From the NCBI GenBank assembly GCA_018660835.1, contig JABJJN010000103.1:62001-126000 (forward strand): a DNA stretch of 64,000 bases, written 5' to 3'. Source of the stretch: Gemmatimonadota bacterium. GTDB lineage: Bacteria; Latescibacterota; UBA2968; UBA8231. The notes below the pieces were generated by a model, which had not been told where the DNA came from, ran no database searches, and was given only the letters and a program-made list of their open reading frames with translations. Below are positions 35,854-45,639 of this stretch, in pieces. Every line of letters starts with the position of its first letter. Positions within the stretch are counted from its first letter, which is position 1. The translations under genes and the position numbers were made by a program.

Positions 35854-36909
35854 ATGACCATCCGCAACTTGAGTCCGCAGCAGATGTTCGCCGACCTGGT
35901 CGCCAATCGGACACCTGAGCTTGCCTTCGCGGGCTCGTCGAAATCTCAGTTCGACAGCTGGCAAACCAAGACATTACCTACCGTCCTGGCCTGCCTTGGA
36001 GATTCTCCCGAACGCGTAGATCTGAATCCGCAGCTACTGGCGGAGTGGACACATCGTGGACTGCGACGCCAACGATGGATTATCGATGTACAACAGCACA
36101 TGTCGGCAACTTTGCTCGTCAACATACCCGAAGATCTCAAGGACGGCGAGGCACGGCCGGCCCTATTCTGTTGTCACGGCCATGGCCCCTTTGGCAAGGA
36201 GCCCATCATGGGCAACGATTCGAGCGACGCTCTGGCCGCCAATATTGCGCAGCATCGCTATGACTACGGCGAGACGATGGCCCAACTCGGCTTCATTACC
36301 TACGCCATCGACTTTATCGGCTTCGGCGAACGCAATGACACGGTCAAGCCAAATCATCATGCCGCACCCGGTGGCCGCGACTGGTGCAATCTCTATTACC
36401 TGCACGCCACCATGCTGGGAATGACATCGATCTCGATCAATGTCACCCACGGCCAGGCGGCGACGGATTTTGCCATATCCCTACCGCAGGTCGATGGCGA
36501 GCGACTCGGCGTGATGGGTCTCAGCGGTGGCGGTGTGATGACCCTGTGGATGACGCTGTGTGACGAGCGCTTTCGCGCCGCCGAAATCATGTGCTACAGT
36601 GATCTGTGGAGTGCCTTCGGCATCCGTGATAACAATTACTGCGGCATGCAGGTCGCGCCGGGATTGTTCAAGTATGTTGATCTGCCCGATGTCCAGGGAT
36701 TGATTGCACCGCGTCCCCTGTTGGTCGACATCGGCGCCAATGACACCTGTTTTCGCGTCGACACAGCCATGGCCTGTTATCGCCAGGTTGAGAAGATCTA
36801 TGCCGCCGCAGGGGCGACGGATAAACTCGAACTCGATCTGCATCCGGGTGAACACGGTTGGGGCGGCAATCTGTCTGAGGCCTTCTTCCGACGTCATCTG
36901 GAGGCGTGA
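35854..36909 (+). CDS. Alpha/beta hydrolase, acetyl-xylan-esterase/dienelactone-hydrolase type
   Basis: 351 residues from the ATG at 35854, with AAGGAG six bases upstream. The catalytic Ser is S224 in GLSGGG; ALFCCHGHGPFGKEP supplies the oxyanion-region motif, and the acid and His are likely in LLVDIGANDTCFRVD and LHPGEHGWGG. No signal peptide, so it works in the cytoplasm. It probably deacylates a sugar or small ester. Stands alone in its orientation between two opposing genes. Confidence 0.8.
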   Translation: MTIRNLSPQQMFADLVANRTPELAFAGSSKSQFDSWQTKTLPTVLACLGDSPERVDLNPQLLAEWTHRGLRRQRWIIDVQQHMSATLLVNIPEDLKDGEARPALFCCHGHGPFGKEPIMGNDSSDALAANIAQHRYDYGETMAQLGFITYAIDFIGFGERNDTVKPNHHAAPGGRDWCNLYYLHATMLGMTSISINVTHGQAATDFAISLPQVDGERLGVMGLSGGGVMTLWMTLCDERFRAAEIMCYSDLWSAFGIRDNNYCGMQVAPGLFKYVDLPDVQGLIAPRPLLVDIGANDTCFRVDTAMACYRQVEKIYAAAGATDKLELDLHPGEHGWGGNLSEAFFRRHLEA

Positions 36910-36946
36910 TCCAGACTCTCGACGTCCGGGCACATGAGATTGTCAC

Positions 36947-37582
36947 TCATCGACGTGCCGTCATGCAGGCGAGTTTGCCCTCGGTCTGGCTGGTGAATTC
37001 CGTAAAGCCGAGTTCTTCGAGGATCGAGTGGTGCACATCGACAGGGAAACGCCGAGGATTGCTGGCGTCGTCTTTTTCGAAGGGCACGATGAAATCTGCG
37101 TTGACGAGCAAGCCACCGGGTGACAACAGTTGATACAGTGCCTCGTAGACACCACGTAAGGCGACAAGACCATGCAGGTCATGCAGCGTCTGCAAGCTGA
37201 AAACAAGATCCATCTGAGGTTGGTCCCTCAGGATGGCGGGATCATTGAGATCTCCCAGGAGTGCAGTCGTGGCGCATGCTGGCAACCCTCGGTGAATTTC
37301 AGCGAGAGCTGCATGCAACAGGTCACCGTTGATATCTACCGCCATGTAGGATAGATGTGTCGTGTGTGCCTGTAGGCGGTGTAGAATGTCCAAGGCGAGT
37401 TTGCCATTGCCCACGCCCAGTTCCAACAGGCTGATCGCCTGCAGAGAGGTCGTCTCCTGCCAGACAGCAATTGCCTCGACCAGATGCTGACGAATCAGTT
37501 CGCGCTCGGGCCAGAGTGAATCGAGGTGGGCGATCCAGTCGTCGATGTAGTTTGGGCCGGTGAAATCTGCGAGGGGTGCCAT
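36947..37582 (-). CDS. SAM-dependent methyltransferase
   Basis: About 211 residues from the ATG at 37582; a GTG at 37663 would add 27 codons and neither has a clear ribosome site, so the start is uncertain. Motif I is LLELGVGNGKLALDIL, followed by YMAVDINGDLL and LSPGGLLVNADFIVPF. The target cannot be told; small-molecule methylation is most likely. It is convergent with the esterase gene and divergent from the DUF3604 gene. Confidence 0.78.
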   Translation of the reverse strand: MAPLADFTGPNYIDDWIAHLDSLWPERELIRQHLVEAIAVWQETTSLQAISLLELGVGNGKLALDILHRLQAHTTHLSYMAVDINGDLLHAALAEIHRGLPACATTALLGDLNDPAILRDQPQMDLVFSLQTLHDLHGLVALRGVYEALYQLLSPGGLLVNADFIVPFEKDDASNPRRFPVDVHHSILEELGFTEFTSQTEGKLACMTARR

Positions 37583-37696
37583 GCGGCGAAGTCTGCGCCA
37601 GATCCACAGTGGCGTCAAAACGTTCAGGAACGGGACGCTGCCAGATGAGATGCCGCTGGGCACTTCTGGTAGTCACCATGCTCGAAAGGAAAGGTC

Positions 37697-39985
37697 ATGA
37701 CAGATCGCGAACTCATCGCACGCTCTCGCTGGACCGGTGAGGCGGACCGGGATCACGTCTACCACCACAGTGATCTGTCCGATGCAGAGCGCCGGACGCG
37801 ATTCGGCACCGCCGCAGTGGACATGCCTGCCTCCTTCGAGGCAGGATCCAGCATCGACACACGCTTTCGTTTTGTCCTGGGCGAAACCGAGTTACCCAAA
37901 GCAGCAGGTCTGCGTATTGCCTGGCGCTGGCCCTTTGACTGGGCTGCCTTGCAGAGCGACGACGATGGACAGCCGAACTATCTCACCCTGAAGACGCCAC
38001 CCACCTGCGAAGTCGAGCCAACCTTCGAACGCGCGGGCGGGCTGAATCCCTGGCAGCATCATATCGACCTGCGTGTGACCCATGGCAAACTGCGCTCCGG
38101 TGATGTTGTCGAGGTGATCCTGCGGGCGTGGGAGGGTCCGACCTTCTCAACGGAAGATGGCTACTTCCTCATGCTCATCAGCCCCGCAGGCAACGAGCGC
38201 TGGACACGCCTCGTTGATCCCCCACGGTTTCGCATTGAACCGGGCCCTGCGCACCATCTGATTGCCATCGCACCCGCCGATGGCAGTGTCGGTGAGACGG
38301 CGACCGTGAGAGTTCGTGCTGTCGATGAGTGGGGAAATGCAACATCTGTCGAAGCACCTCGCCTGACGGGTGCAGTGCGAATCGGCACGCCCGTTGAGAA
38401 CGACGGGTATGCCGTATGGGAAGTCCCCGTCTCCTGGACTCAAGCGGGTGTGCACCGCCTCGAAGTCCAGGCTGGTGATCTCAGGACCACGACAAACCCC
38501 AGTCGCATTCACGAGCAACCGCAGAAGCAGCGACTCTTGTGGGGGGATCTGCATGGCGGGCAGTCGGAGATCGGCTGCGGTGCTGGTTCCCTCGATCATC
38601 ACTATGCCTATGCCCGTGACGTGGCAGGACTGCAATTCACATCGCAGCAGGCAAATGATCACTACATCACCGCCGCCTTGTGGCAGCATGTGCGCGATGT
38701 GACGCCACGATACAACTCGCCTGACTTCCTCGCCTTCCTGGGGTGCGAGTGGAGCCCGTACACACAGGATGGCGGCGATCGCAATGTCATCTATCTGACG
38801 GATGAACCCGCACTGCACAGATCGGACCGTTTCTTTGAGGAGACCGATCCCGACGCAACGGCGGATTTGCGACAGGCACCAGAATTCCTCGAGTCCTTTC
38901 GCACCAGGGACGTCCTGCTGAACCTGCATGTCGGCGGACGGCCGACGAATCTTGATTTCCACGCTGCTGAGATCGAACCACTTTTCGAGGTGCACTCGAC
39001 TCATGCCACGTCGGAGTGGTTTCTCTTCGATGCGATCTCGCGTGGTTACAAAGTCGGCGTCACGGCCGGGACAGATGGTGTCATGGGCCGTCCCGGTGCC
39101 TGTGGTCCGGGGCGACGGGTGACACGCAATGTTCGCAATGGATTAACAGCGGTGGTTGCTGAGTCCCTCAATCAAAGGCACGTGGCAGACGCCTTTCTCG
39201 AGCGTCGATGTTACGGAACATCGGGAGCCCGCATACTGCTTGATGTGCAAGTGAGTGGTGCACCCATGGGAGCAGAGATCACATCTGGTGGCCCCATCCG
39301 TATCTGCGCACAGGTTGAAGGCACGGCGCCGATCGAGCGAGTCGATTTCTTTCGTGGTGTGGAGTGCATCCACTCACAGACACTGACGACGCCTGACCCC
39401 AATCGACTGCGCCTGCTCTGGGGAGGCGCTCGCGAGCGCGGTACGGCCCGCGCTCAGCGCCAATCCTGGGATGGAACGCTGCAAGTGTCGGGAGCTCGGA
39501 TCGATGATGTGAGACCTGTGGGGATGCAATCACCGGATGACAGGATCATCAGTCACGAGCAGGGCTTCCGTTTTGACGCCGTCACCGCTGGCAATGACAT
39601 GGGTTGTACTTTCACAGTGGATCGAACGGTCGATCAGACAGGGGATCAAACTGGGGATCAAACAGTGGAGACTGCGGCGCGGCCTACTGAGGATCCCACC
39701 TTCCACATCGTCACTGACATCGCCAGTTTCGAGGCTTCCCTGTCACAGATTCAGGCCGAAACGCTGACCGTTGCAGCAGGAGGACTCGAGCGTCGACTCG
39801 AACTGGGCCCCGCACCACTTGCCGACACGTCGCATACGGGGACCGACGCGTCGTGTTCAGGCCAGGCAGAATTCGAAGACACGAATCCTGGCGCTGGAGA
39901 GCATGCCTACTGGGTTCGTATCATCCAGACCGATCGACACCGAGCCTGGAGTAGCCCTGTCTATGTGACTGTGTCAGGCTCATGA
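37697..39985 (+). CDS. DUF3604-type (PHP-fold) protein
   Basis: 762 residues, ATG preceded by AAGGAAAGG. LLWGDLHGGQSEIGCG is the metal-binding opening of DUF3604, a PHP-related fold, with further ligands likely in HVGGRPTNLDF and FEVHSTHATSEW. Domains before and after it are beta-rich, so it resembles a multi-domain enzyme. No signal peptide. Function unknown in the family; hydrolytic phosphoesterase-like chemistry is a guess. A 12-base tandem repeat encodes DRTV-DQTG-DQTG-DQTV. Confidence 0.75.
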   Translation: MTDRELIARSRWTGEADRDHVYHHSDLSDAERRTRFGTAAVDMPASFEAGSSIDTRFRFVLGETELPKAAGLRIAWRWPFDWAALQSDDDGQPNYLTLKTPPTCEVEPTFERAGGLNPWQHHIDLRVTHGKLRSGDVVEVILRAWEGPTFSTEDGYFLMLISPAGNERWTRLVDPPRFRIEPGPAHHLIAIAPADGSVGETATVRVRAVDEWGNATSVEAPRLTGAVRIGTPVENDGYAVWEVPVSWTQAGVHRLEVQAGDLRTTTNPSRIHEQPQKQRLLWGDLHGGQSEIGCGAGSLDHHYAYARDVAGLQFTSQQANDHYITAALWQHVRDVTPRYNSPDFLAFLGCEWSPYTQDGGDRNVIYLTDEPALHRSDRFFEETDPDATADLRQAPEFLESFRTRDVLLNLHVGGRPTNLDFHAAEIEPLFEVHSTHATSEWFLFDAISRGYKVGVTAGTDGVMGRPGACGPGRRVTRNVRNGLTAVVAESLNQRHVADAFLERRCYGTSGARILLDVQVSGAPMGAEITSGGPIRICAQVEGTAPIERVDFFRGVECIHSQTLTTPDPNRLRLLWGGARERGTARAQRQSWDGTLQVSGARIDDVRPVGMQSPDDRIISHEQGFRFDAVTAGNDMGCTFTVDRTVDQTGDQTGDQTVETAARPTEDPTFHIVTDIASFEASLSQIQAETLTVAAGGLERRLELGPAPLADTSHTGTDASCSGQAEFEDTNPGAGEHAYWVRIIQTDRHRAWSSPVYVTVSGS
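39620..39667 (+). repeat. Four-copy 12-base tandem repeat in the DUF3604 gene
   Basis: Units GATCGAACGGTC, GATCAGACAGGG, GATCAAACTGGG and GATCAAACAGTG keep frame and encode a D-x-T-x linker. Slippage could lengthen or shorten it without breaking the protein. Confidence 0.6.
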
Positions 39986-40034
39986 CGCTGATCGGGACAG
40001 ATCAAAGCAGGTAGCTCGCCATCCACCAGCAGCG

Positions 40035-41447
40035 TCAGGCTTCAGGCGGATGAGGCCAGGGGGCCAATGCTTCAAAAGCGGCGGCCACTCGCAAGACCGT
40101 CGGATCGTCGCGCCAGCGACCAATGATCTGCAACCCCACAGGGAGTCCGTCGACGAATCCGCAAGGCACGGAGGCGACAGGTTGCCCCGTCAGATTGAAG
40201 GGATATGTAAAAGCCGTCCAACTCAAGTACGTCGTCGACTGGCCCTGGATCTGTCCGGGATGATCGAGCCCCGCCTCGAAGGCGGTAATCGGCAAGGTTG
40301 GCGTCAGCATCACATCGTAGTTCTGCAGGAAAGTCCGCCAGCCGTGAAAGTATGCGTCCCGTCGCAAATAAGCTGCAGCCAGATCGGCTGCTGAGAATTG
40401 CAGCCCCGCTTCGATGACCTGCACCAACCCGGGATCCATCTGCTCGCGTACTTCGTCGAGTCGATCCCGATAGGCACCGGCAAATCCCGTCGACCAGATC
40501 GTGTGCACAATCTCCCAGGGGTCATCGAGAGGCGGGTGCGCCTCCTCCACGTAACAGCCCAACTCTTCAAAGCGACGTGCCGCAGCGGCGGCAACCTTGC
40601 TCACTTCAGGATCGACTGCGGCGCTCCCGAGATCCGGTGACCATGCGATCCGCAGACCCGCGATATCTCCTTGCAGCGCATCTACAAAGGTGGTCTTCGC
40701 GCCGTCAGATGCTGGAAGTGAAGCGGGGAGAGAGAATGAGTCGAGGGGATCCGGCCCCACCGTCACGTCCATGAAGAGGGCCGCATCGCGAACGGTGCGC
40801 GTGATGGGTCCCGCGTGTGACAAAAGGGGCACGACGCTCGCCGGATACTGCGGCACCAGTCCCCAACTCGGTTTGTGTCCGAAGGTGCCACAGAAACCGG
40901 AGGGAATGCGAATGGAACCGGCCCCATCGGTGCCCTGCGCCATGACACCCATGCCCAGCGCCACAGAGGCTGCGGCCCCACCACTGGAGCCGCCCGCAGT
41001 TCTTCCATGTTTCCACGGATTGTGCGTCGGCCCATTGACCCGATTTCCCGAGTCGCCCTTCCACCCCAGCTCAGGCGTATTGGTTTTGCCAAGCAGGATA
41101 CCTCCCGCAGCCAACAGGCGTTGCGCCAGAGGCGCGTCGTAGTCAGGGATCCAGTCGGCATACAACAAGGAACCACGCGTCGTGCGAATACCTGCCGTCG
41201 CCGTGAGATCCTTCAGCGTAAAGGGGATTCCAGCCAGCGCTGGCGCATCTTCTGCTGCGGCGAAGGCTCGCTCAGCGGCAGCAGCCTGATGTAGCGCCTG
41301 CTCGGCGCTCACTGTAACGAAGGCGTTGAGCCCAGGATCCAGCGCTTCGATTCGCGCCAGCTGCGCATTGACTACCTCGACCGGCGAGAGGTCGCGCGTC
41401 TCATACAACCGACGCAATTGCTGCGCTGAGAGGTAGCAGGTTTCCAT
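40035..41447 (-). CDS. Amidase (amidase signature family)
   Basis: About 470 residues from the ATG at 41447, with AGG six bases upstream. The Ser-Ser-Lys triad is visible: Lys of GIPFTLKDLTAT, the GRTAGGSSGGAAA loop, and Ser of GSIRIPSGFCG. Members hydrolyse amides or esters from gatA-like subunits to small-molecule amidases; with no gatB/C nearby, this is a stand-alone hydrolase. It starts 7 bases after the stop of the epimerase gene, so the two genes are in one operon. Confidence 0.85.
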   Translation of the reverse strand: METCYLSAQQLRRLYETRDLSPVEVVNAQLARIEALDPGLNAFVTVSAEQALHQAAAAERAFAAAEDAPALAGIPFTLKDLTATAGIRTTRGSLLYADWIPDYDAPLAQRLLAAGGILLGKTNTPELGWKGDSGNRVNGPTHNPWKHGRTAGGSSGGAAASVALGMGVMAQGTDGAGSIRIPSGFCGTFGHKPSWGLVPQYPASVVPLLSHAGPITRTVRDAALFMDVTVGPDPLDSFSLPASLPASDGAKTTFVDALQGDIAGLRIAWSPDLGSAAVDPEVSKVAAAAARRFEELGCYVEEAHPPLDDPWEIVHTIWSTGFAGAYRDRLDEVREQMDPGLVQVIEAGLQFSAADLAAAYLRRDAYFHGWRTFLQNYDVMLTPTLPITAFEAGLDHPGQIQGQSTTYLSWTAFTYPFNLTGQPVASVPCGFVDGLPVGLQIIGRWRDDPTVLRVAAAFEALAPWPHPPEA

Positions 41448-41454
41448 TGCTGAC

Positions 41455-42225
41455 CTAGATCCGATCGAAGGCGTTGTCCTTCGGTGTGAAGCCATAGGGG
41501 TTCACCGTATCAAACATTGCCGTTGGATGAGCATCGCTGAGATTGTTGGAGACACCGTAGGTGATCCAGAAATTTGGTGCATCATCGCATTCGATAAATG
41601 CTGCCAGCAAGTTGGACATGTCTTCATGGCTATACCAGAGTCTGGCGAAATTCTCTGACGGTTCACCCGACGCATTCACCGCACCAAGGCGGACGACGAG
41701 GATCTTCTGCTCGGGGCTCAATTTGGGCGCGTAGAATTGTCCACCGATCTCCATCCATCTCTTGCTCACACCATACAGGCTCGTTGGACGTGTGCCAAAG
41801 GGATCTCGGCGTGTATCCGGCGTGGGAGGTATCGGCGCATCTTCGTCGAAGCCATCGCCCATGAAATCGTAAGAGTGCACGGAACTGGTCATATAGATCC
41901 GTGGCACATTCTCGGCGATCGCCGCCTGATAGACGCAGTCCACGAGCATGATATTGAGTGGGTCGAGACCAGCCTGCCAGTTCTCATCACGCGTGTTCCA
42001 GCCGTGATGTACAATAGCGTCTTTGCCCCTGCAGGCAGTCGTCAACTGCTCCATCACGCGCTCGCGATAGCTATCCATCTGTTGCTTCCAGGTGGTCGGC
42101 TTCTCTTCCAGCACATCTTCCATACGTGCCATGCTGATACCGGAGACCTCGTAGCGCCCGTCCAGCTGTTTCTTCATTGCCTGAGCCACGGTGCCATTGA
42201 TGCCCGTGAGCAAGATACTCTTCAT
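41455..42225 (-). CDS. NAD-dependent epimerase/dehydratase (SDR), uronate-dehydrogenase-like
   Basis: 256 residues from the ATG at 42225, with GGGAG upstream. The glycine loop is LLTGINGTVA (the last Gly of TGxxGxxG is Ala) and the active site is SLYGVSK (YxxxK). The layout near the end, LGAVNAS ... WYSHEDMSNLL, resembles uronate dehydrogenases, but the assignment to that enzyme is uncertain. It lies between the small exported-protein gene and the amidase on the same strand. Confidence 0.78.
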   Translation of the reverse strand: MKSILLTGINGTVAQAMKKQLDGRYEVSGISMARMEDVLEEKPTTWKQQMDSYRERVMEQLTTACRGKDAIVHHGWNTRDENWQAGLDPLNIMLVDCVYQAAIAENVPRIYMTSSVHSYDFMGDGFDEDAPIPPTPDTRRDPFGTRPTSLYGVSKRWMEIGGQFYAPKLSPEQKILVVRLGAVNASGEPSENFARLWYSHEDMSNLLAAFIECDDAPNFWITYGVSNNLSDAHPTAMFDTVNPYGFTPKDNAFDRI

Positions 42226-42262
42226 CACAACTCCCTTGTCGTTTACAGCCACTCGATGGCCA

Positions 42263-42526
42263 CTATAGCCACTCAACACTGTCAGGTGGCGTGTTGCCAC
42301 ATTGAATCGAACCGGTCACACCGCCACTGATCGAACCACAGGCGGTGGTCGTCGCCGTCCCTACGGCCTCCTTGCGTGAGGTACCCGAGGCGGTGGCGCA
42401 GTTTGTCTGCCCCTTGTAGGTAACACAGACCTTGCACGTATGGCTGCTCAGTTGCATCGAGGAATAGGTCAGAACGGACAAAATCGCGACGACGATAATG
42501 ATTCCGAGAAGAACTTCCTTGCGCAT
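42263..42526 (-). CDS. Small exported Cys-containing protein
   Basis: 87 residues from the ATG at 42526, with AGGA upstream. An N-terminal hydrophobic helix (LLGIIIVVAILSVLTY) is followed by TCKVCVTYKGQTNCATASG and TACGSISGGVTGSIQCGNTPPDSV. The cysteines are spaced for two disulfides. I know this as a short, widely conserved protein of unknown function. It probably faces the periplasm. It lies upstream of the epimerase gene on the same strand. Confidence 0.75.
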   Translation of the reverse strand: MRKEVLLGIIIVVAILSVLTYSSMQLSSHTCKVCVTYKGQTNCATASGTSRKEAVGTATTTACGSISGGVTGSIQCGNTPPDSVEWL

Positions 42527-42655
42527 CAACTATCCTGTGGTTTGAAGGCTGTCTGGCGAGGTCGCCGAAAGGATTCGAAGATACTGCGTCGCACGGTGTC
42601 GCTCCATCCTGAGTAATGTGTGATCGACACGTATTATCTGCGAGCGCCACGAGCC

Positions 42656-43543
42656 TCATTCAGGTAGAAATGTCTCCGGCCACTTTGGCTCGTAGTCACT
42701 TTCGAAGAGCCAATCGAAATCGCTGGGCACGATGTGAGCGCGCTCCGGTCGCAGCTTGCTGCCAAGACGTGGGAAAAAATCCATCAGTCCCTCGCGCTGA
42801 TTCTTCGGTAGACCACAAGCTACACCTTCGGCGACCCAGGCTGTGCCCATCCCCTTGCGGGGGACGTTGTCCTCGTTCTGCCAGGCGGAATGCATACCGG
42901 CACTACAAAGAATCAGGATCTGTCCGCGACGCGCCACTGCCGCAGTCGGCTCCTGTTCGATCCAGGGTGTGTCCTGCAGATCCGGCACGTGCTCAGGATA
43001 GGCAGGCGCCTTTTCGGATACGTTGGACGGACGCAGACCATGAACGCGGGGCAGCATCTTCTTCTGCTCTGGCGTCAGAACGCGACTCCAATGTTCCATG
43101 ATGGGCCGATGACTACCCGGAAGAATGCGCATGGCACCGCGATTCACGGGCACATCATTAAGCCAGAACCATAGTTCGGCCCGCATGCGGCGCGGCGAAG
43201 CCGTAAAATCCTCCATCGTCGCCTGAATGTCGGTGTGACAGCCCGCTCCCCACTGGTCCCGAACGCTGCCATAGGGTGCGTCGGAGGGCGGGCGCGCGTG
43301 CGGCGCCAGTCCCCACCACAAGTGCACCGCCTCGGCCCGCAACACTTTCCTCGCCACCTCTTCGAAGAATGGGTGCTGGATGACGTCGACATAATCGGGA
43401 TCATTGTAAGGCGCATCACCACTCTGCTGCAGACGATCCCACGCCGCCTCCGCACGATCGAGTTCCTGCTCGGTAAAGGGTGAGTCTATGGTCACTGCAC
43501 CATCCGCTTCATACTGCGCCAACTGCTCATCGGTGAATTGCAT
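42656..43543 (-). CDS. Phytanoyl-CoA dioxygenase (PhyH) family oxygenase
   Basis: 295 residues from the ATG at 43543; GGAG lies 11 bases upstream, so the start is reasonable but not firm. The Fe ligand pair is CHTDIQ, then GAMRILPGSHRP, and the distal His is in GMHSAWQN, with a following basic residue to hold 2-oxoglutarate. Substrate unknown. It is divergent from the oligopeptidase gene and in the same direction as the small exported-protein gene across about 130 bases. Confidence 0.82.
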   Translation of the reverse strand: MQFTDEQLAQYEADGAVTIDSPFTEQELDRAEAAWDRLQQSGDAPYNDPDYVDVIQHPFFEEVARKVLRAEAVHLWWGLAPHARPPSDAPYGSVRDQWGAGCHTDIQATMEDFTASPRRMRAELWFWLNDVPVNRGAMRILPGSHRPIMEHWSRVLTPEQKKMLPRVHGLRPSNVSEKAPAYPEHVPDLQDTPWIEQEPTAAVARRGQILILCSAGMHSAWQNEDNVPRKGMGTAWVAEGVACGLPKNQREGLMDFFPRLGSKLRPERAHIVPSDFDWLFESDYEPKWPETFLPE

Positions 43544-43711
43544 GGACCATTTTCTCCGGTTCGTCGAAAGGTGGGCAGGTTTGATGCCAGCAGTATCGCC
43601 CTTGAGCGCCAGGTCGGGCAAGCGTGCCGCACTTGACCGAGCCACTCCCACCGCCTTAATCCTGCTACGTTACCTGGGGGCCTCCATCTTCACCAATCCA
43701 AGGAGTTCTGG

Positions 43712-45580
43712 ATGAATCGCCTTTTGTACGCCCTGCTTTGCAGCGTTTTGGCCGGCTCCCTGTGCGCCGCCGAAGATGAAGTCGTTCCTGCCGATCCGCA
43801 GCATGTGTGGGATCTCACCGATCTCTATCCAGACGTGGATGCCTGGAGTGCCGATCGCGAGGCAGTGATTGCGAAGGTCGAACAGATCAGCGCTCGTCGC
43901 GGTACCCTCGGAGACAGTGCCGAGTCTCTGCACCAGACATTGGCCTTGTTCTCCAGCATCTTGCGCCAGGCGGGTCGTGTGTGGGTGTACAGCAGCCTGA
44001 ACAGCGACGAAAATCTGCGCGATTCAGAGACACAGGAGCGACACCAGCTGTCACAGATCATGTGGGCACGCTTCACAGAATCCACTGCCTGGATGGATCC
44101 CGAGATCCTGCAGGTGGGGCGCGAAACCATCATGGGATTTGTCGAAGCAGACGACCGCTTGCGGCCTTTCGCCCATCAATTGGACAACACCCTGCGCAGT
44201 GAGGCACACACCCTGGGCGATGAGGCGGAGCAGACCCTCGCCTACTTCTCGCAGCCTTTTGGCGCACCATCCCGTATCTATTCGATGGTCGCAAACTCCG
44301 ACATTCCGTGGCCAACCGTCACACTAGCCAATGGTGAAGAGCATCGGATCGATGCACAGGCATACAGCCGTCATCGTGCCGGTGCTGACCGCGAGGATCG
44401 CAAGGCCGTCTTCGATGCCTACTGGGGTAAGTGGTCCGAGTTCCGCAGCAGTGTCGGTCTGGTGCTGAGTTCACATCTGCAGACACAGGTGGCGCTGGCC
44501 AAGGCGCGTCACTATGACAGCGTGTTGGAGCGGGAGTTGTTCCAGGACAATCTGCCCCCCGCTGTCTATCGCACTCTTGTCGAACAAGTCAACAAGGCCC
44601 TGCCAACGCTGCACCGGTATTTCAAGTTGCGTCAGCGCATGTTGGGTATCGACCAGATGCACTACTACGACATCTATCCCCCCCTGGTTGCGCTCGACAA
44701 GGAGTTCGATATCGAGACAACCAAGTCCATCACCCTCGACGCGATGACGGTCCTGGGAGAGGACTGGGTGCAGATGCAGCGGGATAGTTTCGACGAGCGT
44801 TGGATGCATGTCTTCCCGCAGCAAGGCAAACGCTCTGGCGCCTACATGGCCGGCTACGCCTATGACGTGCACCCCTACTTACTACTGAATCACAATGACG
44901 ATTACGAATCGCTGTCGACCTTCGCACACGAATGGGGCCATGCGCTGCACACACTCTACGCCAAGCAGGCACAGCCCTTTGAGACCGCTGACTATGCGAC
45001 CTTCATCGCGGAGATTCCATCGACATCTCTCGAACTGATCCTGCAGAAATACATGGTGGATCAAGCACAGACCATCGACGAGAAACTCTACTATCTGGGC
45101 TTCGGTCTGGAACAGATGCGGGGCACCTTCTTCCGCCAGACGATGTTTGCCGAATTCGAGTTGTCCCTCTATGAGACGGTGGAGCGCGGTGAGGCACTGT
45201 CCGGTGATCGCATCACCGAGATGTATGCGGAGCTTGTCAGACGCTACCACGGCCACGACGAAGGGGTCGTCATCGTCGATGACCTGTATACGAATGAGTG
45301 GATGTTCATCCCCCACTTCTACTACAACATGTATGTCTTTCAGTATGCCACGTCCGTTACGGCGGGCACGGCCTTGTTTGGCAAGATCCTCGCAGATCAG
45401 CAGGCAGGAGCGGACAACTACAAGGATCTTCTACGCGCCGGTGGCTCCGACTACCCGCACGAATTGCTCAAACGTGCTGGCGTTGATCTGAGCCAACCCG
45501 AGCCGTATCAGGCGGTGGTCACGCAGATGAATGCCGTCATGGATCAGATGGAGCAACTGCTCAAAGAGCGTGATCAGTAG
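43712..45580 (+). CDS. Oligoendopeptidase F-type metallopeptidase (M3B), exported
   Basis: 622 residues, ATG preceded by AAGGAG. The zinc motif is H406-E-W-G-H410, in the FAHEWGHALH context of M3 peptidases, and the C-terminal region carries YYNMYVFQYATS. A signal peptide (LLYALLCSVLAGSLCAA) places it in the periplasm, whereas most pepF products are cytoplasmic. It would cut short peptides. A perfect hairpin follows nine bases after the stop. Confidence 0.87.
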   Translation: MNRLLYALLCSVLAGSLCAAEDEVVPADPQHVWDLTDLYPDVDAWSADREAVIAKVEQISARRGTLGDSAESLHQTLALFSSILRQAGRVWVYSSLNSDENLRDSETQERHQLSQIMWARFTESTAWMDPEILQVGRETIMGFVEADDRLRPFAHQLDNTLRSEAHTLGDEAEQTLAYFSQPFGAPSRIYSMVANSDIPWPTVTLANGEEHRIDAQAYSRHRAGADREDRKAVFDAYWGKWSEFRSSVGLVLSSHLQTQVALAKARHYDSVLERELFQDNLPPAVYRTLVEQVNKALPTLHRYFKLRQRMLGIDQMHYYDIYPPLVALDKEFDIETTKSITLDAMTVLGEDWVQMQRDSFDERWMHVFPQQGKRSGAYMAGYAYDVHPYLLLNHNDDYESLSTFAHEWGHALHTLYAKQAQPFETADYATFIAEIPSTSLELILQKYMVDQAQTIDEKLYYLGFGLEQMRGTFFRQTMFAEFELSLYETVERGEALSGDRITEMYAELVRRYHGHDEGVVIVDDLYTNEWMFIPHFYYNMYVFQYATSVTAGTALFGKILADQQAGADNYKDLLRAGGSDYPHELLKRAGVDLSQPEPYQAVVTQMNAVMDQMEQLLKERDQ

Positions 45581-45588
45581 ACTACTAC

Positions 45589-45618
45589 GAGCCGTGCCTG
45601 TTGGATCAGGCACGGCTC
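45589..45618 (+). terminator. Perfect hairpin after the oligopeptidase gene
   Basis: GAGCCGTGCCTG pairs with CAGGCACGGCTC (12 pairs, 6-base loop), nine bases after the stop. No T-run follows, so it may end transcription only in part. Confidence 0.55.
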
Positions 45619-45639
45619 AACGCGTCTGGAGCGCAGCCG

